From Topomyia yanbarensis (lineage: Eukaryota > Arthropoda > Insecta > Diptera > Culicidae): a stretch of DNA of 64,000 nt. A program made the translations under genes and the position numbers. Below, piece by piece: positions 21,810 to 32,165 of this stretch. The stretch is taken from assembly GCF_030247195.1 (NCBI RefSeq), contig NC_080672.1, forward strand, positions 96,916,113-96,980,112. The letters run 5' to 3'. The notes beneath the pieces are model-generated. The model searched no databases and had not been told where the DNA came from. It saw only the letters and a list, made by a program, of their open reading frames with translations. The number at the start of each line of letters is the position of its first letter. Position 1 is the stretch's first letter.

Positions 21810-23033
21810 TTTTTTTCGTTTATTTGACACGGCTCATAGCGGTAGCTTAACGGAGCCGTGGATCTTTTATGTGTTTACAATATGTAAAAAATAAAAACAA
21901 ATATTATTGTTTGTCCGTTGGATCTCGTGCGCGCAACTTTTTATTGCAAGCGGAGACCTTCTTTCGCGGCTCGCCTACTGCGTCATGGGGACCGTTTAAT
22001 TCTCTCGTATCCTCTGTATCAAGGTCATCATCGTTAAAAGTGCCTTGGTGCTCGCGACCAGATGTTCTTTTCTGCTTCTTGCACTTACGGGCGACCAATG
22101 TAAATTCGTCGTTCTTATTATCTTCATCACCGATGTTACTTACAGTTGTCTCAGGGGTGCTGGATGCTGCTTTGGCAGTTGTCAATATGGACTGAACAGC
22201 TGCCATAAATTTGGCAACCGTTTGTGGTTCAGGTATTGGTATTGAAAATTCTTTTTTGGGTTGGTTTTCCGTGGATTCGTTGGCAATGGATAGCGATACA
22301 TTCTCCTCTGTATCTTCCGCGCAAGGTTGTCCGTGGTGTGCTGTATGATTACAATACTTGCACTTAGGAGTTTGCCCCTCATGGGTGCATAACGTAGTTT
22401 GATGAATAGTAGCTTCGTGGGTTTTATGTTTTATAGTCAAGTGGGAGGGGATAGGTCTTTCGATCCGCATCCTCACCACAAGAACACCGTTAGGTTACCC
22501 GGGAAGAAATTTCTCCACGTATCACGTGTAACGGATTCTACTTCTCCGTATTGCGACATGTATTTTGCGATTAGATCAGGAGGGGTACGTGGTCATGTAA
22601 TTTTTCATCTACAGAGTATTTTTCTATATACACGGGAATCTTAATTCCAACTTTATCACTTTCAGCCACGTGCTTCAAGTTGTTCTGCAATACGAAACGT
22701 TCGGCTTGTGCTAACGTGTTGAATGATATGAGCACTACATTGCGAAGATGATAATACTGTAGATACATAACCTCCTTGAGCTTTAGCTGCATCTTCGCCG
22801 TCAGCAGGTACTCCACTTCACGAAAACTCAATCTTATTGAACAGAATTTAAAGTCAACGACCGCTGTGTTGGGTCGGAGCAGAGATTTTTCGTCAACTTT
22901 ACTCATGATGGCAAGAATAAATTAAATGTTTCCTTTGTTCTCAAGACAATGCACACTAGATCGAGAGGTTGCTAGTTGTTGTTCACTTGGTTCGATTGTA
23001 CGTCTGACTTGGGCAGAAGTAGAAAGTAGAATG
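21810..23033 (-). mobile_element. gag-only non-LTR retroelement, copy 2
   Basis: A perfect 12 bp repeat ACTTTTGTACAT flanks it (21798-21809 and 23034-23045). Minus-strand order is leader (about 120 bases, sharing TGCATTGTCT and AGAACAAAGGA with copy 1), gag ORF, 3' stem GGCTC...GAGCC, TGTCAAATAAACG, poly(A). It is the same architecture as copy 1 with no RT. Insertion into the foldback element dates it after that element. Confidence 0.85.
21904..22906 (-). pseudogene. gag-like ORF of copy 2, frameshifted
   Basis: The N-terminal 111 residues (from MSKVDEKSLLRPNTAVV, 22571-22906) and the C-terminal 191 residues (21904-22479, with VVRMRIERPIPSHLT wording and the knuckle CKYCNHTAHHGQPC) are in different frames. 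The break lies at about 22480-22575. Overall they align with the intact protein at 4258-5274. Few lesions suggest recent inactivation or sequence error. Confidence 0.7.
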
Positions 23034-23644
23034 ACTTTTGTACATTATACTACATCATTTCAATAACATTCTGTAATTTTTTCATGCAAAAATATCAACT
23101 AGCGACTCGATGACGAAGCTTTTTGTGGAACGTCTCTGGAAAAACACGATTTGCGGTGTTATCTGCCATTCAAAAACTACTTAACCAATTTATTTCAAAT
23201 TTTGCATACCCATTCTACGTAAAAAATATCTAACCCTTACGTTGAGTTATTGGGATAATTTTTCAATTAAGGGGACTTTTTACTCATAAAATGGCGAAAT
23301 TTTTCTTGAGAAACAGCGATGCCGCCATTTTATTAGTAAAAAACCCCTTAATTGAAAAATTATCTCAAAAACTCAACGTAGGGGTAAGGTTTTTTTACAT
23401 AGAATGTGTATGCAAAGTTTGAAATAAATCGGTCAAATAGTTTTTGAATAGCAGTTAACACCGCAAATCGTGTTTTCCAGAAAAAGCTTCAACACCAAGT
23501 CGCTTGTAGATATTTTTGCATAAAAAAATTACAGAATATTATTGAAATGATGTAGTATATTGTACAAAAGTTTCGGTCAATTGGCTTCACCTATCTTTCT
23601 AAAAAATTGACAAGAAAACTGATTTTTTTAAGGTAAAACCCTTT

Positions 23645-24439
23645 GCCCCCCCCCCCCCCCCCTAAAAACGAGAAGCTTATGCAGCTCCCTTATACGAACT
23701 TTCGGAGCGGTTTCACGCGCTTTTCTATTGGAACGCTGTCAGAGGTGGAGTATGTTAATTTTTCAAATCACATTAATCGACATTTTTGTAAATTTGTACA
23801 ACTGTTTCTATCGGCATCAGACAATACAATCATATTCTTTATTTAATAATAGAATGATAATTTTTTAATTGTTATCTAGCATGGAGCACACAAATGAATC
23901 GACAGCAGATGGAATAGTTTTTTGCACAGGAGATTCTTTAAATTTTAGAATAACATCTAGCCCATTTATAATGTCAAAATTGCAAGACACAAACATTATT
24001 TTTTTTACTAAGCGTATGCTCTTCAGCAAATTTCTCCACACACAGTGAGTTCAAATCAACAACACTAAAAACTAAAAAACGCTACACTAAATAAAACTAC
24101 AATTACAGTTTTCCTTGAAAAAGGCCACCAAAATCGGCCGAAACGTCGGGTAATTCAAAACCAAGCCGTTTGTTTTATATACGCAAGACTTAGTAAAACA
24201 ACTTTTTCGAAAAGTAAATGCAGTTGAAAAGATTATTTTGAACAAATTACAGTCTTTCGGTTGGTTAGCCATCCTGCTAGCGTTAGTCTGGTGATACAAA
24301 GTGGAAATGCAAACCTATTGACTTATAGGTGTTACTGGTTTGGCTACGGTGCTGAGTGTTTACAGTACTGACGCGTGTAAGTCTGATTGTCAGTATAGAG
24401 TGTAGTCTGAGAATAGGCAGATCCAGGTTCTAGGATAAC
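23645..24439. other. non-coding; poly-C tract and unclassified sequence
   Basis: A run of about 17 C lies at 23646-23662. The rest is AT-rich. A GGCCGAAACGTCGGGTAATT motif at 24130-24155 is of a kind often seen in insect retroelement UTRs. No gene is supported. Confidence 0.4.
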
Positions 24440-24620
24440 GAAGAAAGGAATGGGGTATTCTATCGGCATTCTCACCCCTCGAACACCGTTCAGAATACTT
24501 GGAAATGAATGCCTCCATTTATTCTCTTTGGCGTAGAAAGCTTCTTCATAATACGTGATATTTTATTAATAATATCGGGTGTTCCCGGACACGGACCGTA
24601 CTTCATGTTGTAGCATAAAG
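24440..24620 (-). pseudogene. gag-like fragment, copy 4
   Basis: The minus strand reads FPSILNGVRGVRMPIEYPIP, the degenerate counterpart of FPGISNGVFVVRMRVDQPIP in the intact gag. Flanking sequence is too decayed to place ends. Confidence 0.5.
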
Positions 24621-24981
24621 CAAAGGTTTGTGCTGTGGATAACCATCAAATCTTATCATTACTACATATCGTTTATGTTGAAGCTGAATTATATGAACAT
24701 TATGTTTATCGTTTTGACATTTTAACCATTAGTAAACACTCCGCTTCTCGAATGGAGGGTCAATTATTACGCCATAGAAGTCCTCAACGGTCATACAGAT
24801 ATACCGAAAAGTAAACTCCTGATTATCAATCAAAGTCGAAATGCGATTGATACAATCTCTTCTGTCGGAACAAAAATACCGAAGCTTCGTAGTGGATTTC
24901 TATGGTACAGTGCATATTTATTTATTTCATCTTCGGCATGTACCGTACAGATAACTCTTAATACAATTGTTAACGCCAATA

Positions 24982-25886
24982 TTAAAATTTTTTAATAGCT
25001 GATTTATAACTAGATTTAGTGGTATGGAGGTCTAGAGCAGTTTTGTTGAATTTGTTACAACATCTGTCCAGCAGATTATTCTGGTCATAAGCTGTACGAT
25101 GTCTAGGAATCCACAACGGCGGACGATTCCTTATACCACGAGGAGGAACAAACAAATTAATCATAGAAAGAATGTCGGGACAGTCAATATTGTTCGATAA
25201 CATATCATAGATAAACATTCTTTGCAAGAAACTACGACGAGACTCTAACATTGACAAATCTAGCAACATGCATCTATTATTGTACGGCAGAAGATGGCTA
25301 GGGTTGTTCCAATGCAGTTTTCTGAGAGCAAATCGTACAAAGCTTCTTTGAACACGCTCCAATCGATTACTTTGGACGGCGTTGTATGGCGCCCATACTT
25401 GTACGGCATAATCTAAGGTGCTCCAGACCAGTGCGCAGTATATTGATCTCAGCGCGTAGAAATCCACAAAATCAACTGTGTTCCGTTTCAGAAAGCCCAG
25501 TGTTGCAAAAGCCTTCGCCGTTGTTGAAGTGATGTGGTCAGCGAAACGAAATTTTCTGTCGAACAACACTCCCAAGTCACGGATAGAATCCACCCTCTCG
25601 ATGACACAGGCTTGAAGAGTATCTTCGCAAATACCTTACAATTGGGGGAGCGCCCGAAACTTATCACCTTACATTTATCGACGTTGATCTGCATGCCGTT
25701 TAGTAAGCACCATTCCTCTATACTGTCTATATCATCTTGAAGCTCAGCAGAGTCGAGTCCTGCGGCAATTGAGCGAAAGATTTTCAGATCATCAGCGTAG
25801 AGTAGTTTTCCGGACTTGATGCGGGTGCAGAGATCGTTGATGAATAAGAGAAACATAAGTAGCCCTAGGTGACTTCCTTGAGGCAC
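24982..25886 (-). pseudogene. CR1-clade reverse transcriptase, palm and C-terminus
   Basis: PQGSHLGLLMFLLFINDL leads to LLYADDLKIF (the catalytic YADD), then INVDKCKVISFGRS. A frameshift at about 25585 moves reading into a 203-residue frame with IRDLGVLFDRKFRFADHI, the thumb region and the long C-terminal tail typical of CR1 RTs. The catalytic residues are intact in sequence but the ORF is not. Confidence 0.8.
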
Positions 25887-26506
25887 ACCGGTTGGCGTTT
25901 CGAACGTGCTTGAACGCGTGGTACCGATTCTAACGAAACCGGATCGCTCGGAGAGGTAGGAATGTAGCCGTCTGGTTACCCATCCAGGAAAACTTTATCG
26001 CTCCAGCTTCAAAACAGCAATGTTGTGGGGTACCTTGTCGAATGCGAAATCTAAATATATTGCGTCCACTTGTTGACGCTTCTCGACGGCTGGAACCAGA
26101 AAACTTGTGTACGTCATCAAGTTCGAAGTGGCGGAACGTTTTTTACAAATCCGTACGTTCTTCGATTATGTTGGAAGAAGCAGCGTACATCGCATTGTAA
26201 ATAAACTTGTCCAGAACTTTAGCTAGACAGATCAGCAGCGAGATTCCTCTGTAGTTTTCGATATTGTGGATGTTTCCAGCTTTATTGATGGGAACTCTAG
26301 CAGCTTCTTTTCATATTGCAGTTCCATTTGACGAAGAATAATTTTGTTGTCGTCGGTCCTACGACGTAAGTATCGCTTTCGTAGTTTCCGAAGTACGTTG
26401 CGTAGGCGACCAGAATTCCACCACGGAAACTTATAATCTGCTTTTCTGGTGATACAGGAACATTGCGGTGAATAATCTCATATACTGCCTCGTAGAACGC
26501 CGCAAC

Positions 26507-26799
26507 CAGGGCCGACGGAAAGCGTGGGTAGTATGTGTAGTACTACCCACTCGAAAATAACCGATTACCCACTCGAAATTTTGAACCATTTCAAAAAATT
26601 TAGATGTGCCACACATGTATCTCGCATTACACACATTTGAAAACATCGATGTACCACAATTCAATTTGCATAAACGAATGTAATTTAATGTGAATGTAAT
26701 GTAAGCGTGTGCATTGCGAAAAGGGAAAAAATCCTTACTAATGGACCCCTCACCCTATGCTTTCTACCCACTCGGGCGTAAAGTGTTTCGCCGCCCCTG
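26507..26799. mobile_element. 293 bp hAT-type MITE
   Basis: The ends are CAGGGCCGACGGAAAGCG on the left and, inverted, CAGGGGCGGCGAAACACTTT on the right. The 8 bp GCCGCAAC is duplicated exactly at 26499-26506 and 26800-26807. An 8 bp duplication with a CAGGG end is the hAT signature. No coding capacity. It splits the CR1 LINE between EN and RT. Confidence 0.85.
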
Positions 26800-26807
26800 G
26801 CCGCAAC

Positions 26808-27250
26808 TGCCTGATCTAAATCGTATCCATCCAGCATATCACGCCAATTGACTGCCCCAATGGCCATTGAGACTTCATCGAGGTTGCGTTGAGTAAAGTC
26901 AAAGTTGAGATCGTCGTTGATTGTATCAAAAGCGTCACAACCATCAGAACGCGTATCAACTCTCAAAACGATGGGTTTATGGTGAGGGTCTACCTTCAGT
27001 ATAGACGTTGGAGGCTCAATCAGTTTGAACACGTCCGTGTCGATGACGAAGGCTAAATCAAGGGTCCGTCCTTTCACGTTGCTAAGAGAGCAGATTTGAT
27101 ACAAAACACCAGCGTTTCTGTGATAGCCATCTCTTGTTCCGATGTTGCATTTTCAGGAATGTAGCACTTGAGGTCGTCATCGAAGATCCACCGAAGATGA
27201 GGGAGATTGTAATCGCCTACAACAAGTACATTGTCTTTTCGGTTGGTCTT
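26808..27250 (-). pseudogene. CR1 endonuclease, second half
   Basis: KDNVLVVGDYNLPHLRW holds the catalytic GDYN. Downstream KGRTLDLAFV matches the LDL block preceding the catalytic His region, where DPHHKPIVL supplies the histidine. The frame changes between the two parts. The first half of the domain lies 2.2 kb away beyond the insertion at 27259-29486. Confidence 0.7.
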
Positions 27251-27967
27251 CTCGAGAACAGTCCCGCTGAGAGGAGGAGGCAGCCAGGGCAATTGCCTTG
27301 GGGCCCGGGTCGTATTTGAGGGCCCGCGTTTTTACCCGAATGATGGGCGAACACGTCCGGTATTCATAGAAGAGCAATAAAAATACCAATAATAATTTCA
27401 TTGTAATCATTCGCCTTATTAAATTGATGAAAGCGTAAAAAAAATGAAAATTTTATTTTATTGTTGACATTTGTTAAAACAAATGTTCTTAAGGGAGTTG
27501 TCTACTTTGTGTACAAGTTTAAAAATCGAGTTTTATTGCTTGAATCGACGGAATACACTACAAATTATTGAGAAGCCAATTCAAAGTATTTTCGAAAAAA
27601 GGCAATAGAGCTTCAAACAGAAATGCGAGCGCACGGACAAACGCATCCGTCCTCTTCTACGTTCGCTTCTTTGCTGGTGGTGCCGGTTGTTGGCTTGGAG
27701 ACACTGGGCGTGATTGATGTTGAGTGAATATTTGTTCCTATCAGATCCGTTGGTATTGTGGCCGTTTGTGGTTTGGCATAAGATAACGGTGTGCTGTTCA
27801 CGATTATAGTAGGTGGGCTTTTCTTAGCTGCTTTTGCACAGAGTTTTTCGTGATGCAGTGTCTTTTGTAGAATTCGCGCATAGTGATCTACCATGGTTGC
27901 AGCATTGTCTGATGAAACGTCCCATTTTCGGTTGATCCGCATAAAATGGTTACGTATGAATAAGTTA

Positions 27968-28076
27968 ACCAACTCTGACGAAAAAATCCGTACACCATAT
28001 TGCAGCGAAGCGAAATCGTTTACCACGCTCAGGCAAACAGTCCGCCCAATGTACGGATTTTTTCGTCAGAGTTGGT
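27968..28076. mobile_element. 109 bp hairpin MITE with exact 27 bp TIRs
   Basis: The arms at 27968-27994 and 28050-28076 are perfect inverse copies, starting ACCAACTCTGACGAAAAAAT. It is inserted into the gag pseudogene. A TTACGTATGAA word lies outside on both sides. Confidence 0.75.
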
Positions 28077-28262
28077 AAGCTTACGTATGAAAAAGTTGGT
28101 TTGTATGGAAGCATTCTCACCACAAGAACAACGTAAGGGCACCGGGGAAAATGCGAAGTTACAGCTGTTATGGAAGCCACTTCTCCGTATCTTGACATAA
28201 ACTTGTTAGTCACGATGTCAGGGGCGTGTGGAGATAATTCGTGTAAACACATCTCTCTAGAG

Positions 28263-28471
<209 letters not shown>

Positions 28472-29486
28472 GAAGATGATATTCTTAACTGCCACAGCTT
28501 TCGTTGGAGTGCTGTACGTTGTTCCGCGAAACAAACGGCTGTGTTTCTTAATGTTTGAATATGGTGCATTTGCAGGGTATTAACTTCTCCCGGATTGAGC
28601 ACGTTCAAGGAATTTTTATTAGCACGTTCAAGGAATTTTTCTTCTAAAAGTGTATTGTGTTGAGATAGAACGGTAATTTTGGGACTCGCCAAAGATGCTT
28701 GTGATGTCTATAAGACCCTAAGTATAATGTGCGAAATAAAGTAATCAAATCAGTTCAGTTCATCCAACAGTTGCAGTACTCGGTTGCCCACTGCACCGGC
28801 AGACGAAAGAAGAGAGGAAGGGTTGGTACGTTATCGAAAGTTATTTTTTTTCTTTTGCTGTGTCGATAAAGAAGAGAGGCTATTTAAAAAAACACGGCTC
28901 TATGTTAACAAAGCTGACAGCCATTAAGGTGCTTCTGAACAAGCTCTATTCTAGCACACTATATCGCCTTTTCCGACACAAAGTGTGCTTTAATGATCTC
29001 TATAGAACTATGAAGCCGTGAAGAATATGTTTTGTATGTGAATATTGAACACATCTAAGGTCACTGAATAATGCTTCGCGGTCTCTTGGGAATATTCCTT
29101 ACCCCTAACCTTGCCGTTTCCCAGATCCTTCCCATCAGGGAAAGGACGATTCATGGCACGGCACAAATCTCTAATCAACATGGGAAACGTACCATTAGAG
29201 CTAGACGCTACTGATTCTTGAGTACCCGCAAATTGAAAAACTCGTAGCTATTGCAATTTTACCTGATTTGGATACCACGGATTAAGAAGCTGTCGAAATT
29301 CACCTGTCTGGCAGGCTATCTGTGGATATGGCAATATGAGTCAACCGGAGACTAATAGAAACCACGGACTCACGAGTTTTCCATGGCTGAAGAGGTACTA
29401 ACGCATACTGAGCTAGAGGGTTTAGGTTTAAAAGGGCCCGGCAGTAATACAAGCCTTGGGGCCCGGCGCGGCTCTCGACGGCCCTG

Positions 29487-29890
29487 CTCGAGAATATTCT
29501 GGACCGCAGAGGAGTGAAAGTTATACATGTCAAGATCGCTGTTCGGTCTCAGATAAATGCTGCAAACATATAAAGATCGGCCTGGTAGTGAAACACGTAC
29601 GACAACTTGTTCCAAATGTTCACATCCAGGTAACTTTAGTACAGTTCCAGTTAGCTTTTTCTTTATCGCTATAAGAACACCATCTCCGCGGCTTAGATGA
29701 CTGGTAGAAAAGTTGCGATCGCATCAGTAGATTGCGTAGTTCGTCGATAACTCAGCGTTTAATATGTCATCACGTAGCCAGGTTTCGGTGAGAACAATAA
29801 TATCGTAGTCGCTGGATGTGAGGGCAAGCAAGAAGGCCTGCGTTTTAGTTCTCATTCCGCGAACGTTCTGCTAGTAGACGGACAGGGAAT
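29487..29890 (-). pseudogene. CR1 endonuclease, first half
   Basis: QNVRGMRTKTQAFLLALTSS begins the domain, IIVLTETWLRDDI carries the catalytic Glu, and LYVCSIYLRPNSDLDMY follows after a stop and a frame change. Reading stops at the hAT target site CTCGAGAA and resumes at 27250. Confidence 0.7.
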
Positions 29891-29969
29891 CATGTACTGT
29901 ATACGACGGTGTGCTATGGACCAAAAGGTTTTCAGGGAGCGGATTATCATTTATAGCAACATACTCGCC

Positions 29970-30240
29970 TGAGGAGGGAGTTCGGAAGACCCTCTCACGA
30001 CCTCCGAACGCAGGATTAGGACGACTGAAATGGTCTCTGGTGCTGTATAACGGGCGTCCCGGCGATGGCAGCGCAGCGTGAGTTTGTAGATGTAATCTCG
30101 ATGATAGCATGACGGAAGACCCCCTCATGACCTCCGAACGCAGGGCCGCGACGACTGAGCTGGTTGCTGGCTGGGAGCGCGACTGCGTCGGAGCGCTCAG
30201 GGGCTTCCGTAGTACAGTATAACGGGCGTCCCAGTGATGG
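29970..30240. repeat. imperfect direct duplication of about 130 bp
   Basis: GGAAGACCCTCTCACGACCT at about 29978 and GGAAGACCCCCTCATGACCT at about 30113 each lead through CGACTGA... to TATAACGGGCGTCCC and GTTTGTAGATGTA. It lies at the ORF1/ORF2 junction side of the CR1 element. Confidence 0.7.
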
Positions 30241-30249
30241 CTGCGCAGT

Positions 30250-32145
30250 TTAAGTTTGTAGATGTAGATAAAAGGTGGGCATGTAGGGCCTATAAAATCA
30301 GATTGTAAGTGATCTTCCTATGGAAACATAGCAAAAACACGATTTTTGATTGGAGACACCTCTAAATCATAGCCAAGTTAAGTCATTTTTGGGGAAAGTT
30401 TTTAAATTCCCACCTAGAACAAAAATCTAAGGCGACCCATGTATATTTCAAAACTTTTTCAAAATGTGGTGAAGTCTAATACACACTCAATTCGGCTCGG
30501 CTAATTTATCAACAGCCATGTAATCAGAAAATTTAGAAACTGATATTTTTGTAAAGTGAGGTTTGCTTGCTGATTTTCGGCGAAATATCAGCTATGAAAC
30601 GTAACTTTTACTGAAATCTCAGCCAAAAAGATTGTTTACTGAGATCTCAGCTGTTGAGATTTCGGTAAAAGATGCGAAAAAGGCTGAGATTCGGCAGAAA
30701 AAATTAAGTGTGCAATATCTAAAGAGAATCCTGAAATACGCAGATGTTAAATAATTGGTACATTCAGTTTATGAAAACGCACGGTATACCATTATCTACA
30801 AAGTACAATTGAACTCCTTGAAATTTCTTAATTTTATTATAAAGATCATTAATCATTAGTTGATTTATTTGATAAATGTTGTTCAGCTGGAGGTGTGTTT
30901 GCTTAGAAACCTATTTTTGTTTAAACTGATCACGGGTGAAAATCAAAAAATAGCCTCCGTATTTACTCTAAGCGTTTGTCTTTCTACCGAAACTATGCTC
31001 ATAGCCATGATGATCCAAAACCAGACAGAAAAAACGCTGTTCGTGTCAGTCGGTTAATCGTTAAACTTGAAATGAAAAATGACCGCCAGGACAAACACAT
31101 TTACCTAGTGAAACACTAAAACATCCAACAAATTTCATTTAGCATTAAAAATCCGCATCTGAATAACCGTGTACCGCAGAATGATACACAAGGTCTGCTA
31201 TAGAAAATAAAAAAAAAATGTTTCGAGTGGGTGTAATCAGTAGGTACATTAGCGAGAGCGCATAGAGCGGACGCGTTATACTTCATGACCAACGGAAGTT
31301 TCTTTTGCACTTCGCCAGCTGAGATCCGACCAGCTGAAAACCCCGAAAACCAGCTTCGCGGGGCAATGCCCCAAATCTATTTTGGGCGTGCGTCGAAAAT
31401 CTTCTAACCATTTTTCGCTGACGTTGTCTGTAATGGGCCGACGCCGCGCCGCGGCGACAGTGTTTATGTAGGTACACATTTTATTTTCTGTTAAAGTTAG
31501 CTATCTAACTACGGACAGCTCACTACGGATGTGATTCCCAGTGCATGTGAAAGCAAGTGCACTGGCAAATCGAATGCACTTTTCATCAGCCGTTTATATA
31601 CATCCCAGACGGTTCATAGTGTCTGACATATGTGCAATGCATACGCCCTTGGGCAAACTTTGCGGAAAATTGCGAAAATGTTCATCTTGAACAGTTTCAA
31701 ATTATCGATTTTCGTTCGACTTTCTTTTATGCAGTCGTATACTAACTGCGTAATTAATACCAAGGTGGATGAACGTTTTACAAAATAATTCATGTGGTTT
31801 TCTAAATGATTATTTGAGAATGTATACAAACAAACATCTAGTTATGTGTGTCCCTAATTTTAAATTTTGCAACTCAAACGTATTAACACACGATATCAAG
31901 TCAATAATTACTGCTTTTTGCTAATATTTTACCTCCGACAGAGATAAAGCAACACAGCAGAAATTCACTCATATTTATAGAATGTTTACAACAAGCAGAT
32001 GTTAGGTGCCATGAAAAACGATTTTCCTTCAATCACCAAAACCAGATGCTTTCCTCGTCTAGTGTACTCAATTAGAGTAATTTTCATACCAAAGTCAAAG
32101 TCATGCAAAAAAGTAATCTGTCTTATTTTTGTTTTTCTTTCGCAG
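30250..32145. other. upstream region of the MYND gene, non-coding
   Basis: 30540-30710 is full of imperfect CTGAGATCTCAGCT palindromes and looks like an old MITE. 31250-31480 is a GC-richer, CpG-containing patch with short overlapping frames on the minus strand and no recognised product. It is the best local candidate for a promoter or untranslated exon of the gene whose first coding exon is preceded by an acceptor (CTTTCGCAG) ending at 32145. No exon can be fixed from sequence alone. Confidence 0.4.
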
Positions 32146-32165
32146 CACCGTAAAAGACAGACAAA

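Larger units (their letters stand above)
21742..23644. mobile_element. foldback (long inverted repeat) element split by a gag-only copy
   Basis: Without the insertion at 21810-23033 it is about 670 bases of almost continuous palindrome centred near 23310. The arms share ACTTTTGTACATTATACTAC, ACACGATTTGCGGTGTTA and AACTCAACGTA. The ends AAAGGGTTCC...AACAG and CTGATTTTTTTAAGGTAAAACCCTTT are inverted. There is no coding content. Such elements are non-autonomous and can form a long hairpin. Confidence 0.75.

Noticed and set aside
24087..24299. 70-codon minus-strand frame considered as a gene.
   Set aside because: No domain, no upstream signal, and the sequence includes a motif typical of retroelement untranslated regions.
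31265..31480. GC-rich patch considered as an snRNA or other structured RNA gene, or a small protein.
   Set aside because: It does not match any snRNA or tRNA consensus I can recall, and the overlapping frames lack known domains. It is kept only as a possible promoter or untranslated exon region.
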